Assembly (NCBI GenBank): GCA_041725875.1
Contig: JBGRQB010000015.1
Span: 1-43,816 of the forward strand
Length of the DNA stretch: 43,816 nucleotides
Origin: JBGRQB01 sp041725875
Lineage (GTDB): Bacteria; Bacteroidota; Ignavibacteria; Ignavibacteriales; Melioribacteraceae
Direction: 5' to 3'
The notes below the pieces were generated by a model. That model searched no databases. It saw only the letters and a program-made list of their open reading frames with translations, and was not told the origin of the DNA. The position numbers and the translations under genes are program-made. This document shows positions 7,756-17,368 of this stretch, piece after piece. Each line of letters starts with the position of its first letter. Position 1 is the first letter of the stretch.

Positions 7756-8376
7756 TTACTTTTTAATTTCAACTAATGTATTTATTGAACCGGGTACTGA
7801 TCCCTTTACTAAAAGAATATTCTTTTCAGGGATAACTCTTACTACATCTAAATTTTTAATTGTAAATCTTTCATTACCCATTCTTCCGGCCATTCTTGTA
7901 CCTTTTAATACTCTTGATGGGTAAGAACTTTGACCAATTGAACCTGGGTGACGTAATCTGTCTTTCTGACCGTGCGTTGCATCATTTACACCGCCAAAGC
8001 CATGTCTTCTCATTACACCCTGGAATCCTTTACCTTTACTTTTTCCGGTAACATCTACTATGTCGCCTTCAGTAAAAGCATCTACTTTTATTTCGTCACC
8101 AACTTTATAGTCATTAACATCGAAACATCTAAATTCTTTAAGGACTCTTTTAGGTTCTACACCAGCAGCCTTAAATGATCCGGCAAGAGGTTTGGAGGTA
8201 TGTTTTTCTTTTCTGTTTCCGAAACCTAACTGTAATGCCTCATAGCCGTCTTTCTCTTTAGTTTTGATAGCTACGACTGTACAAGGACCAACTTCTAAAA
8301 CTGTAACTGGTACATTTACACCATCTTCGGTGTATATATTAGTCATTCCTAATTTTTTTCCTAATAATCCAGGCAT
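7756..8376 (-). CDS. rplC: 50S ribosomal protein L3
   Basis: 206 residues. L-G-K-K-L-G-M-T near the start and the long central extension with G-K-S-K-G-K-G-F-Q-G-V-M-R-R-H-G-F are family hallmarks. The following R-H-P-G-S-I-G region and G-T-R-M-A-G-R-M-G-N-E-R reach towards the peptidyl transferase centre; the conserved Gln methylated by PrmB in E. coli would lie at G-Q-S-S. L3 starts large-subunit assembly. ATG is 10 bases after the rpsJ stop. Confidence 0.98.
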   Translation of the reverse strand: MPGLLGKKLGMTNIYTEDGVNVPVTVLEVGPCTVVAIKTKEKDGYEALQLGFGNRKEKHTSKPLAGSFKAAGVEPKRVLKEFRCFDVNDYKVGDEIKVDAFTEGDIVDVTGKSKGKGFQGVMRRHGFGGVNDATHGQKDRLRHPGSIGQSSYPSRVLKGTRMAGRMGNERFTIKNLDVVRVIPEKNILLVKGSVPGSINTLVEIKK

Positions 8377-8386
8377 TTTCTAATCC

Positions 8387-8695
8387 TTATAACTTAATCT
8401 CAATATCAACACCCGCCGGGATATCTAATTTACTTAATGAATCGACGGTTTTATTGTTAGACCAACTTTTATGTTGTATTCTTTTGTGTGATCTAATTTC
8501 AAATTGCTCTCTTGATTTTTTATCTACGTGAGGAGAGCGTAAAACAGTAAACACTGTTCTTCTAGTTGGCAACGGAATAGGACCTGATACCACCGCACCA
8601 GTACTCTTAACTGTTTTAATAATCTTCTCAGTAGATTTATCAATCAATATGTGATCGTATGATTTTAGTTTTATTCTAATCTTCTGACCAGGCAC
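8387..8695 (-). CDS. rpsJ: 30S ribosomal protein S10 (NusE)
   Basis: 102 residues. I-R-I-K-L-K-S-Y-D-H and S-G-A-V-V-S-G-P-I-P-L-P-T are the S10 signature, followed by S-P-H-V-D-K-K-S-R-E-Q-F-E. Besides its place in the small-subunit head, S10 binds NusB and NusG in antitermination complexes. The start is GTG at 8693-8695, supported by AAGGAG 7 bases upstream. It lies 68 bases after tuf, the widest gap between tuf and the window's left edge, and that gap holds a strong hairpin. Confidence 0.98.
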   Translation of the reverse strand: MPGQKIRIKLKSYDHILIDKSTEKIIKTVKSTGAVVSGPIPLPTRRTVFTVLRSPHVDKKSREQFEIRSHKRIQHKSWSNNKTVDSLSKLDIPAGVDIEIKL

Positions 8696-8716
8696 TTTCC
8701 TACTCCTTTTAATTTA

Positions 8717-8737
8717 GTCCCGGCTATGAACCGGGAC
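8717..8737 (-). other. Strong RNA hairpin between tuf and rpsJ
   Basis: On the minus strand the RNA reads GTCCCGG, a 7-base loop TTCATAG, then CCGGGAC: a perfect 7-bp GC-rich stem. It begins 27 bases after the tuf stop. The bases after it (TAAATTAAAAGGAG) lack a U-run and already contain the rpsJ Shine-Dalgarno. It is therefore not a normal intrinsic terminator. It may be a processing site, a pause site or a stabiliser of the tuf 3' end. Confidence 0.6.
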
Positions 8738-8763
8738 ATTAACTAATCTATAAATACTATATA

Positions 8764-9972
8764 TTATTCAACAATTTTCGTTACTACGCCAGAACCAACT
8801 GTTCTACCACCTTCACGAATTGCAAATCTTAAACCATCTTCCATTGCAATTTCAGAGATCAATTCAACAGTTAATTTTACGTTATCACCAGGCATTACCA
8901 TTTCAGTACCTTCTGGTAAAGTTGCAACACCAGTAACGTCAGTAGTTCTGAAATAAAACTGAGGTCTGTATCCGTTAAAGAATGGAGTATGTCTACCACC
9001 CTCATCTTTTGACAAGATATAAACTTCGCCTTCGAATTTAGTGTGAGGAGTGATTGATCCAGGTTTAGCTAATACCATACCTCTCTGGATTTCTTTTTTA
9101 TCAACACCACGTAATAACAAACCAGCGTTATCACCTGCAACACCTTCATCCAATAATTTTCTAAACATTTCGATACCAGTACAAACAGTTTTCTTATGAA
9201 GACCTAAACCGATAAGTTCAACTTCTTCGTTAACTTTTACGATACCTTTTTCAATTCTACCAGTAGCAACAGTACCACGACCAGTAATTGAGAATACGTC
9301 CTCAACAGGCATCAAGAAAGGTTTGTCAGAATCACGAGCTGGTAAAGGAATATATGAATCACAAGCATCCATTAGTTCCCAAATACAGTTCATTCTTTCA
9401 TCTTCTTTAGAAACATCTTCGCTTGAAGCAGCTTCTAAAGCGTGAAGAGCTGAGCCCATAATTATAGGAATATCATCACCAGGGAAATCATATTCACTTA
9501 ATAATTCTCTTAATTCCATTTCAACTAATTCTAATAACTCTTCGTCGTCAACCATATCAACTTTGTTCATGAAAACAACGATTTTTGGCACACCTACCTG
9601 ACGAGCAAGAAGAATATGTTCTCTTGTCTGAGGCATTGGACCGTCAGTTGAAGCAACAACTAAAATAGCACCGTCCATCTGAGCAGCACCAGTAATCATA
9701 TTTTTTACGTAATCCGCGTGACCAGGACAGTCAACGTGAGCGTAATGTCTTGTTGCAGTTTCATACTCTACGTGAGCAGTTGCAATTGTGATACCACGTT
9801 CTCTTTCTTCAGGTGCATTGTCAATTGAGTCAAATGATCTTTTTTCTGAAAGACCTTTTTTCGCTAATGACATAGTAATTGCAGCTGTCAAAGTTGTTTT
9901 CCCGTGATCCACGTGACCGATAGTACCGATATTTACGTGATCCTTACTACGATCAAATTTTTCTTTAGCCAT
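8764..9972 (-). CDS. tuf: Translation elongation factor Tu
   Basis: 402 residues, slightly longer than the usual 394-396. The GTP-binding motifs are in order: G-H-V-D-H-G-K-T (residues 19-26), the switch region R-G-I-T-I-A, D-C-P-G-H-A-D-Y, and N-K-V-D. The protein brings aminoacyl-tRNA to the ribosomal A site. The extra length comes from an insertion after H-A-L-E-A (S-S-E-D-V-S-K-E-D-E-R) before the segment leading into domain 2. It lies 36 bases after fusA, starting with ATG. It is the only tuf in the window, and the second locus common beside tRNA-Thr lacks one. Confidence 0.98.
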   Translation of the reverse strand: MAKEKFDRSKDHVNIGTIGHVDHGKTTLTAAITMSLAKKGLSEKRSFDSIDNAPEERERGITIATAHVEYETATRHYAHVDCPGHADYVKNMITGAAQMDGAILVVASTDGPMPQTREHILLARQVGVPKIVVFMNKVDMVDDEELLELVEMELRELLSEYDFPGDDIPIIMGSALHALEAASSEDVSKEDERMNCIWELMDACDSYIPLPARDSDKPFLMPVEDVFSITGRGTVATGRIEKGIVKVNEEVELIGLGLHKKTVCTGIEMFRKLLDEGVAGDNAGLLLRGVDKKEIQRGMVLAKPGSITPHTKFEGEVYILSKDEGGRHTPFFNGYRPQFYFRTTDVTGVATLPEGTEMVMPGDNVKLTVELISEIAMEDGLRFAIREGGRTVGSGVVTKIVE

Positions 9973-10008
9973 CGAATACTCCTTATATTTGCTTAATTAA
10001 TTTCAAAT

Positions 10009-12108
10009 TTATTCCGATTCAGTTTTATTAACTAATGATTTTTCAGATATCTCATCAGCAATGCTCTGTGGTACAGGAGAGTAGTGCGTAAACTGCATTG
10101 AGTAAATAGCTCTACCCTGTGTTTTAGATCTAAGAGTTGTTGCATATCCGAACATTTCTGATAATGGAACAACAGCTTTGATTACCTGAGCATCTTTTCT
10201 AGCGTTAAAGCCTTCAATTTTTCCACGTCTTGAGTTAAGATCCCCCATAACGTCTCCCAAATATTCTTCAGGAGTGATAACTTCAACTGCCATCAATGGT
10301 TCAAGCAATACAGCTTTAGCTTTTCTTGCACCATCTTTAAGAGCCATTGAACCAGCAATTTTAAATGATATTTCATCAGAATCTACGTCATGATAAGAAC
10401 CATCATATAATCTTACTTTGATATCAACTAACGGATAGCCGGCAACAACACCATTTTTCATGGCATCCTGAATACCCTGAGATACACTATTGATATATTC
10501 TTTAGGTATTGATCCACCAACTACAGCATTTTCAAATTCATATCCTTTGCCAGGTTCATTTGGTCCCAATTCGATGAGTACGTGACCATATTTACCACGA
10601 CCACCGGATTGTTTTGCAAATTTGGCTTCGGAATGAACATCCTTAGTAATAGTTTCTCTATAAGCAACCTGAGGTTTACCAATATTTGCTTCAACTTTAA
10701 ATTCTCTTTTCATTCTGTCAACAAGAATTTCAAGATGAAGTTCACCCATACCACTAATTAAAGTCTGACCTGTTTCATCGTTAATAGCAACTTTGAATGT
10801 CGGATCTTCATCAGATAATTTTACTAAAGCATCTGATAATTTATCCTGATCAGCTTTTGTTTTTGGTTCGATAGCGATTTGAATAACTGGTTCAGGGAAT
10901 GCCATTTTTTCCAGATAAACCGGATTTTTTTCATCGCATAAAGTGTCACCAGTACGAGTATTTTTCAACCCAACTATAGCAACAATATCACCTGCGTTAA
11001 TTTTATCGATATCTTTTCTAGTATTCGCATGCATCTGAAGAATTCTACCAACTCTTTCTTTTTTACCAGATGCTGAATTATAGATATATGAACCGGAATC
11101 TAATTGACCGCTGTAAACACGAATATAAGTTAACTTACCAACATAAGGGTCAGTCATTATTTTAAATGCAAGAGCGGTAAATTTTTCTTTTGTATCTATC
11201 TGTCTTTCAACAGGATCTCCTCCGTCAATAGGATGCGCTATTAAGGTTCCTGCATCAACAGGAGAAGGTAAAAATTCTATTACTGAATCCAAAAGCTTTT
11301 GAACGCCTTTGTTTTTGAATGAAGAACCACACATAACAGGAGTAATTTTCAACTGAAGAGTAGCTTCTCTTAATACAGCTTTAATTTCCTGTTCTGATAT
11401 TTCTTCACCTTCAAGATATTTTTCTAATAAGGTATCATCAATTTCTGAAACTGCTTCAAGCATAATTGTTCTATACTTTTCAGCAACTGCAGTAAGATCT
11501 GAAGGAATTTCTTTATCTTCGAATTTAGCGCCAGTAGGATCTTCAACATACATTCTGGCTGTCATAGTCATCAAATCGATAACACCAGTGAACATATCAC
11601 CTGCACCAATTGGTAAAGTGATAGGAATCGGATTGGCACCTAATCTTTCTTTCATCATATCGATAGCGCTGTAGTAATCTGCACCAACTCTATCCATTTT
11701 GTTAACAAAAGCGATTCTAGGTACTTTATATTTGTCAGCCTGTCTCCAAACAGTTTCAGACTGAGGTTCAACACCGCCAACAGCACAAAACAGAGCTACT
11801 GCTCCGTCAAGTACTCTCAAAGATCTTTCAACTTCAACTGTAAAGTCAACGTGACCAGGAGTGTCTATAATATTGATTTCATGCTCGTTCCAATAGCAAG
11901 TTGTTGCGGCACTGGTAATTGTAATACCACGCTCTTTTTCCTGCTCCATCCAATCCATAGTAGCAGCGCCATCGTGAACTTCGCCCAATCTGTGTACTTT
12001 TCCGGTATAAAAAAGAATTCTTTCAGTTGTTGTTGTCTTTCCGGCATCTATGTGTGCCATAATACCGATATTACGTACCTTTCTAATATCAAATTTTTTT
12101 GCAGCCAT
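10009..12108 (-). CDS. fusA: Translation elongation factor G
   Basis: 699 residues, the usual EF-G length. The G domain has A-H-I-D-A-G-K-T (residues 18-25), switch R-G-I-T-I-T-S-A-A, D-T-P-G-H-V-D-F and N-K-M-D. Domain IV starts near the K-Q-S-G-G-R-G-K-Y-G-H-V segment, and its tip enters the decoding site during translocation. The C-terminal Y-A-T-T-L-R-S-K-T-Q-G-R-A is domain V. It lies 28 bases after rpsG and 36 before tuf, the classic str order rpsL-rpsG-fusA-tuf. The complete motif set suggests the standard translocase rather than an accessory EF-G2. Confidence 0.98.
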   Translation of the reverse strand: MAAKKFDIRKVRNIGIMAHIDAGKTTTTERILFYTGKVHRLGEVHDGAATMDWMEQEKERGITITSAATTCYWNEHEINIIDTPGHVDFTVEVERSLRVLDGAVALFCAVGGVEPQSETVWRQADKYKVPRIAFVNKMDRVGADYYSAIDMMKERLGANPIPITLPIGAGDMFTGVIDLMTMTARMYVEDPTGAKFEDKEIPSDLTAVAEKYRTIMLEAVSEIDDTLLEKYLEGEEISEQEIKAVLREATLQLKITPVMCGSSFKNKGVQKLLDSVIEFLPSPVDAGTLIAHPIDGGDPVERQIDTKEKFTALAFKIMTDPYVGKLTYIRVYSGQLDSGSYIYNSASGKKERVGRILQMHANTRKDIDKINAGDIVAIVGLKNTRTGDTLCDEKNPVYLEKMAFPEPVIQIAIEPKTKADQDKLSDALVKLSDEDPTFKVAINDETGQTLISGMGELHLEILVDRMKREFKVEANIGKPQVAYRETITKDVHSEAKFAKQSGGRGKYGHVLIELGPNEPGKGYEFENAVVGGSIPKEYINSVSQGIQDAMKNGVVAGYPLVDIKVRLYDGSYHDVDSDEISFKIAGSMALKDGARKAKAVLLEPLMAVEVITPEEYLGDVMGDLNSRRGKIEGFNARKDAQVIKAVVPLSEMFGYATTLRSKTQGRAIYSMQFTHYSPVPQSIADEISEKSLVNKTESE

Positions 12109-12136
12109 AACTTATCTTCGTAACCTTTTCCTTACC

Positions 12137-12604
12137 TTACCATCTAAAGTGAGCAAACGCTTTGTTTGCTTCCGCCATCTTATGCGTATCATCTTTTTTC
12201 TTAACTGAAGCACCTTCTCCATTTGAAGCTGCAATTAATTCAGCTGCTAATCTTGCAGCCATACCTTTATCACCTCTTTTTACGGTGTAGGTTTTTAGCC
12301 ATCTTAGGGCTAATGCAGTTCTTCTTTCAGGTCTTACTTCCATAGGAACCTGATATGTTGCACCACCAACACGTCTACTTCTAACTTCAACAAGTGGCTG
12401 AACATTACTTACTGCTTTTTTAAATACTTCTAATCCTGGTTTTTTAGTTTTTTTCTCTATTAACTCAAAACTCTCATAAAGTACTCTTCTAGCTGCTGAT
12501 TTTTTACCATCAAGCATAATGTAGTTTACAAACTTTGAAACAAGTACATCGTTAAACTTAGGATCAGGACTGATAAATCTCTTTTCGGCTCTTCTCTTTC
12601 TCAT
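12137..12604 (-). CDS. rpsG: 30S ribosomal protein S7
   Basis: 155 residues. M-R-K-R-R-A-E-K-R opens the chain, then P-D-P-K-F, and V-R-S-R-R-V-G-G-A-T-Y-Q-V-P-M-E-V, the most conserved S7 segment, which binds the 3' major domain of 16S rRNA. The C-terminal N-K-A-F-A-H-F-R-W is normal. S7 is a primary assembly protein and in E. coli represses the str operon. Only 3 bases separate it from rpsL, so translational coupling is likely. Confidence 0.98.
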   Translation of the reverse strand: MRKRRAEKRFISPDPKFNDVLVSKFVNYIMLDGKKSAARRVLYESFELIEKKTKKPGLEVFKKAVSNVQPLVEVRSRRVGGATYQVPMEVRPERRTALALRWLKTYTVKRGDKGMAARLAAELIAASNGEGASVKKKDDTHKMAEANKAFAHFRW

Positions 12605-12607
12605 ATC

Positions 12608-12988
12608 TTATTTCTTCGCCTTTGGTTTTTTAGTACCGTATTTCGATCTTCCTTTTTTTCTATCTTCTACGCCACTTGTATCAAGTGAACCACGTATAAT
12701 ATGATATCTAACTCCCGGTAAATCTTTTACTCTACCACCGCGTATTAACACAATTGAGTGTTCCTGTAGGTTGTGACCTTCGCCAGGAATATATGCAGTA
12801 ACCTCTATACCGTTTGTTAGTCTAACCCTTGCAACTTTTCTTAAAGCAGAATTAGGTTTTTTTGGCGTTGTTGTATAAACTCTAGTACAAACTCCTCGTC
12901 TCTGCGGACAAGAATCAAGAGCTCTTGAGTTGCTCTTGGTCGTAATAACTTTACGCCCTTTTCTTACTAACTGATTTACAGTGGGCAC
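12608..12988 (-). CDS. rpsL: 30S ribosomal protein S12
   Basis: 126 residues. P-T-V-N-Q-L-V-R-K-G-R opens the chain. T-P-K-K-P-N-S-A-L-R-K contains the Lys at which streptomycin-resistance substitutions occur, here in the sensitive state. D-L-P-G-V-R-Y-H holds the Asp that RimO methylthiolates in other bacteria. S12 controls decoding accuracy. The start is GTG at 12986-12988, with GGAGG 5 bases upstream. It is the first gene behind the strong promoter at 13037-13065. Confidence 0.98.
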   Translation of the reverse strand: MPTVNQLVRKGRKVITTKSNSRALDSCPQRRGVCTRVYTTTPKKPNSALRKVARVRLTNGIEVTAYIPGEGHNLQEHSIVLIRGGRVKDLPGVRYHIIRGSLDTSGVEDRKKGRSKYGTKKPKAKK

Positions 12989-13036
12989 AAATTCCTCCAG
13001 TGCATTTTTACATAGTTATAAAAATTTCAGACTCTC

Positions 13037-13065
13037 AATATAGAGAACCTTTATTTATTTGTCAA
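13037..13065 (-). promoter_or_regulatory. Sigma-70 type promoter of the str operon
   Basis: On the minus strand, TTGACA (13060-13065) and TATATT (13037-13042) are separated by exactly 17 bases. Both boxes are at or one base from consensus. Transcription would start near 13030, about 40 bases before the rpsL GTG. It lies in the 117-base gap between rpoC and rpsL, so rpsL-rpsG-fusA-tuf and the S10/spc genes can be expressed separately from rpoBC. Confidence 0.85.
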
Positions 13066-13095
13066 GCTGTCGTAAAATATTTGTTTCTAATATTT

Positions 13096-13115
13096 AAACG
13101 CTGTTTTAGGCGTTT
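13096..13115 (-). terminator. Weak hairpin overlapping the rpoC stop
   Basis: The minus-strand RNA can pair AAACGC with GCGTTT around an 8-base loop that includes the rpoC TAA, followed by TAAATATTAG. The stem is short and the tract after it is not a clean U-run. It could be a leaky terminator of the rpoBC transcript just ahead of the str promoter. I give it low weight. Confidence 0.3.
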
Positions 13116-16100
13116 TCTTGATCAACTTCCGCTAATTTTTCAGCTTCTTCATCGAGCATAATTTTGGTATATTTTCTCAAACCAGTACCAGCAGGGATCA
13201 AATGTCCCATAATAACATTCTCTTTAAGACCGTTTAAGTTATCAACTTTTGCTTCAATTGATGCATTTGTTAATACTTTAGTAGTCTCCTGGAATGACGC
13301 GGCTGAAATAAAACTTTCAGTAGTTAAAGCAGCCTGAGTAATTCCAAGCAGCACGTTATCGAATGTTGCCGGATCGGCATCGCGTACCTTAATTTGTTCT
13401 TTGTCTTTACGAGCAAGATCCGCATTAATTTCACGATATTTTGCTCTTGTAATTAGCTGACCTTCAATTAGTTTGGATTGACCAACTTCTTCTACAACAA
13501 CCATGTTTTTAATTCTATCGTTTTCCTGATAAAACTTATGTTTGTTTACCAGATCTTCTTCAATAAAGTTAGTGTCGCCAGATGAAATTACTCTTAATTT
13601 CTGTAACATCTGTTTTACAATAACTTCGATGTGTTTGTCATTAATTTTCACACCCTGAAGACGATATACTTCCTGAATTTCATTAACCAGATATTCCTGT
13701 ACAGCATTTGTACCTTTAATTTTAAGAATATCATGTGGGTCAATTGGACCATCAGTAATTTTTTCACCTACTGGAATTTCATCCCCTTCCTGTACAAGGA
13801 TATGTTTTCCGTATGCAACATTATATGATTTTTCTATAGTACCATCTAATGACTGCACTAAAATTTGGCGAGAACCTTTTTTTCTGGCTCCGAATTTAAC
13901 GATACCTTCAATTTCAGTTACTACTGCCGGATCGTGAGGGCTTCTTGCTTCGAATAACTCAGTTACTCTTGGAAGACCACCCGTGATATCTCTAGATTTT
14001 GAACTAGATTTTGAAATTTTCGCTAATACTGTACCGCCTGAAACTTTTTCACCTTCATCAACGGTGATGTTTGCGCCGGTAGGAATATTGAACGATTTAG
14101 TTCTTCCATCTTCGGTAGTAACAACAATTGCAGGTGTTAATGTTTTATCTTTGGATTCAATTACAACTTTCTGAACGTGACCAGTCTGATCATCCGCTAG
14201 CTGCTGTAATGTATTGTTATCAATTAAATCAGAATAAGAAATCTTACCTTCCAAGTCAGTAAGGATCAATGCATTATATGGATCGTGATTATATAATGGC
14301 TGACCTTTTTTAATTTGCTGATTATCGTTAACCAATAATTCGGCGCCATAAGGAATATCAAATCTTTTGATCATTCTGTCATCCTGATCATAAATACCCA
14401 ATGCACCTCTACGGCCGATAACAACTTTTACTGTACCCAGAAAGTCAGTTTTTTCTACAAAATTAATTTTTTCAAATTTAACCACACCGTCAATATTTGA
14501 TTCAACCTGTGACTGTGATGCAATACGTGAAGAAGTACCACCAAGGTGGAATGTTCTTAACGTAAGCTGAGTACCCGGCTCACCAATTGACTGTGCAGCA
14601 ATAATACCAACAGCTTCACCTGATTCAACGGAATGACCTGTAGTAAGGTTTCTTCCATAACAAGCAGCACAAACGCCTCTTTCAGATTCACAAGTTAATA
14701 CTGTTCTGATATATACCTGATCGATGTTTGCTTCGTCAATTCTTTCAGCAATATCTTCATCAATCAACTGTCCAACTTCAACTAAAACTTCATCGTTGCG
14801 AGGATCGTAAACATCTTCCTGTGCAACACGACCAATAATTCTTTCTGCCAATGGTTCTCTTTCAACTTCACCATCTTTAAGAGCAGAAACGTATACACCT
14901 CTAATAGTTCCGCAATCATCATCAGTAACAATTACGTCCTGAGCAACGTCACAAAGTCTTCTTGTAAGATAACCCGCATCCGCTGTTTTAAGAGCCGTAT
15001 CCGCAAGACCTTTACGAGCACCGTGAGTAGAAATAAAATACTCAAGTACTGAAAGACCTTCTTTAAAGTTCGCAACAATAGGATTTTCAATAATTTCACC
15101 TGATGAACCTTTTAATGTTTTTTGAGGTTTCATCATCAATCCCCTCATACCGGCCAACTGACGAACCTGTTCCTGAGAACCCCTCGCACCAGAGTCAACC
15201 ATCATATGAAGTGAGTTAAATCCTTTTTGGTCTGTTTTAATTTTTGTCATCAACGATTTTGCAACATTATTTGTAGTATGTGTCCAAACGTCAATGATTT
15301 TATTATAACGCTCTGCATCTGTAATCAGACCCATTTCATGTTCTTCAAGAATGCCGGAAACTTTTGCGTTTGAATCATCAATCAACTGTTTCTTTTCTTC
15401 TGGAACAATCATATCACTGTAACTAATAGAAACAGCAGCTGCAGTAGCATATCTGTAACCAATATCTTTAAGATCATCAAGGAATTTAGCAGTTACTTCA
15501 TTACCAAGTTTCATAAACATTTTGTAAATGAATCCGCTAAATACTTTCTTAATTAACAGTTCATTGAAGTAGCCCATTTCAGTTGGAACAATCTGGTTAA
15601 AGATTACTCTACCTGTAGTGGTTTCAATAATTTCACCATTAATTCTAACTTTAATTTTTGCGTGAAGATGAATAGAACCCTGATCAAAAGCTACAATCAC
15701 TTCATCAGAATCTGCAAAAACCAAACCTTCACCAGGAGCACCTGGTAAAACTTTTGTTAAATAATAACATCCCAATACAATATCCTGAGTAGGAACAACA
15801 ATAGGAGTTCCGTTCTGAGGAGAAAGGATATTATGTGAACTTAACATTAATAATCCTGCTTCAAGTTGAGCTTCATAAGATAATGGTAAGTGAACCGCCA
15901 TCTGGTCACCATCAAAATCCGCATTAAATGCAGTACATACCATCGGGTGAAGCTGAATTGCTTTACCATCGATAAGTACCGGCTGGAATGCCTGAATACC
16001 CAAACGGTGAAGAGTAGGAGCACGGTTTAACAGTACAGGATGACCTTTAATAATTCTTTCAAGGATTTCCCAGATAACAGGATCTTTTCTGTCAACCGCT

Positions 16101-17329
16101 TTTCTTGCACTTTTTACTGTTTTGTAATATCCTTTTTCAATCAGTTTTCTGATTACAAAAGGTTTGAATAACTCAACAGCCATATTTTTCGGGAGTCCGC
16201 ACTGATGTAATTTAAGTTCAGGACCCACAACAATTACTGAACGACCGGAATAATCCACACGTTTACCAAGAAGGTTCTGACGGAAACGTCCCTGCTTACC
16301 TTTAAGAACATCACTTAAAGATTTAAGTGGTCTGTTGCCATCACTTCTTACCGCACTTGATCTTCTTGAGTTATCAAAAAGTGCATCAACTGCTTCCTGA
16401 AGCATACGTTTTTCGTTTCTCAAAATCACTTCAGGAGCTTTTATATCAATAAGTCTTTTTAATCTGTTGTTTCTGATAATAACTCTTCTGTAAAGATCGT
16501 TAAGATCAGATGTTGCAAATCTACCACCTTCCAACGGAACCAATGGTCTTAATTCAGGCGGAATTACAGGAACTGCACTTAATACCATCCATTCTGGTTT
16601 ATTTTGCACTTTTCCTTCTCTTTCACGAAATGATTCAAGAACACGAAGTCTTTTTAACAATTCATTACGTTTTTGCTGAGAAGTTTCTTCTTTAAGACGA
16701 GATTTTAATGAAAGGAAAGTTCTTTCAACTTCAAGCTGTCTTAATAATAATTTAACTGCATCACCACCAATTCTGGCAACGAATTTTTTAGGATCGTCAT
16801 CTTCCATTGCTTCGTTATCGTGAGGAAGTGAAGCTAAAATTTCAAAATACTGATCTTCGGAAATCAAGTCTTTTCTGCTAAGACCTGTTGTTCCCGGGTT
16901 AATAACAACATAAGATTCATAGTAAATAATTTTTTCTAATTCTTTGGTTGTTAAACCTAAAAGGTTACCAATTTTTGACGGAAGCGCTCTGAAAAACCAG
17001 ATGTGAACAACAGGCACTGCAAGTGCAAGGTGTCCCATTCTTTCACGACGTACGCTTTTAAGTGTTACTTCAACACCACATCTGTCACAAACGATACCTT
17101 TGTATCTAATTCCTTTATATTTACCGCAAGCACATTCCCAGTCTTTTACCGGACCAAAAATCTTTTCGCAGAACAAACCATCTTTTTCAGGTCTGAATGA
17201 TCTATAGTTAATGGTTTCAGGTTTAGTCACTTCACCGTGAGATCTTGATAAGATATCATCGGGACTTGCCAAACTTACGGTCATCTTATCTATTTGTTTT
17301 ATAGGTTTTTCTTGTTTTCTAAATCTCAT
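13106..17329 (-). CDS. rpoC: DNA-directed RNA polymerase subunit beta'
   Basis: 1407 residues from ATG at 17327-17329, which has AAAGGAG about 7 bases upstream. The frame continues 7 codons to a TTG at 17350, but that start would contain the Shine-Dalgarno in its coding part. The N-terminal zinc site is C-A-C-G (residues 66-69) with C-D-R-C (81-84). The catalytic motif N-A-D-F-D-G-D-Q-M holds the metal-binding Asp 471, 473 and 475. The second zinc cluster, C-E-S-E-R-G-V-C-A-A-C, and the trigger-loop region G-E-P-G-T-Q-L-T-L-R-T-F-H follow. It lies 39 bases after rpoB. Confidence 0.98.
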   Translation of the reverse strand: MRFRKQEKPIKQIDKMTVSLASPDDILSRSHGEVTKPETINYRSFRPEKDGLFCEKIFGPVKDWECACGKYKGIRYKGIVCDRCGVEVTLKSVRRERMGHLALAVPVVHIWFFRALPSKIGNLLGLTTKELEKIIYYESYVVINPGTTGLSRKDLISEDQYFEILASLPHDNEAMEDDDPKKFVARIGGDAVKLLLRQLEVERTFLSLKSRLKEETSQQKRNELLKRLRVLESFREREGKVQNKPEWMVLSAVPVIPPELRPLVPLEGGRFATSDLNDLYRRVIIRNNRLKRLIDIKAPEVILRNEKRMLQEAVDALFDNSRRSSAVRSDGNRPLKSLSDVLKGKQGRFRQNLLGKRVDYSGRSVIVVGPELKLHQCGLPKNMAVELFKPFVIRKLIEKGYYKTVKSARKAVDRKDPVIWEILERIIKGHPVLLNRAPTLHRLGIQAFQPVLIDGKAIQLHPMVCTAFNADFDGDQMAVHLPLSYEAQLEAGLLMLSSHNILSPQNGTPIVVPTQDIVLGCYYLTKVLPGAPGEGLVFADSDEVIVAFDQGSIHLHAKIKVRINGEIIETTTGRVIFNQIVPTEMGYFNELLIKKVFSGFIYKMFMKLGNEVTAKFLDDLKDIGYRYATAAAVSISYSDMIVPEEKKQLIDDSNAKVSGILEEHEMGLITDAERYNKIIDVWTHTTNNVAKSLMTKIKTDQKGFNSLHMMVDSGARGSQEQVRQLAGMRGLMMKPQKTLKGSSGEIIENPIVANFKEGLSVLEYFISTHGARKGLADTALKTADAGYLTRRLCDVAQDVIVTDDDCGTIRGVYVSALKDGEVEREPLAERIIGRVAQEDVYDPRNDEVLVEVGQLIDEDIAERIDEANIDQVYIRTVLTCESERGVCAACYGRNLTTGHSVESGEAVGIIAAQSIGEPGTQLTLRTFHLGGTSSRIASQSQVESNIDGVVKFEKINFVEKTDFLGTVKVVIGRRGALGIYDQDDRMIKRFDIPYGAELLVNDNQQIKKGQPLYNHDPYNALILTDLEGKISYSDLIDNNTLQQLADDQTGHVQKVVIESKDKTLTPAIVVTTEDGRTKSFNIPTGANITVDEGEKVSGGTVLAKISKSSSKSRDITGGLPRVTELFEARSPHDPAVVTEIEGIVKFGARKKGSRQILVQSLDGTIEKSYNVAYGKHILVQEGDEIPVGEKITDGPIDPHDILKIKGTNAVQEYLVNEIQEVYRLQGVKINDKHIEVIVKQMLQKLRVISSGDTNFIEEDLVNKHKFYQENDRIKNMVVVEEVGQSKLIEGQLITRAKYREINADLARKDKEQIKVRDADPATFDNVLLGITQAALTTESFISAASFQETTKVLTNASIEAKVDNLNGLKENVIMGHLIPAGTGLRKYTKIMLDEEAEKLAEVDQENA

Positions 17330-17368
17330 AAACTTTCTCCTTTGAGCCAAACATTAATAATATTATTA

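Noticed and set aside
7743..7772. Longer rplD starting at TTG 7772
   Set aside because: It overlaps the rplC end, lacks a ribosome site and gives residues unlike L4.
11865..12047. Alternative minus-strand frame inside fusA
   Set aside because: Overlaps the invariant G-domain coding frame.
17330..17350. Longer rpoC starting at TTG 17350
   Set aside because: The AAAGGAG site lies inside this extension and fits ATG 17329.
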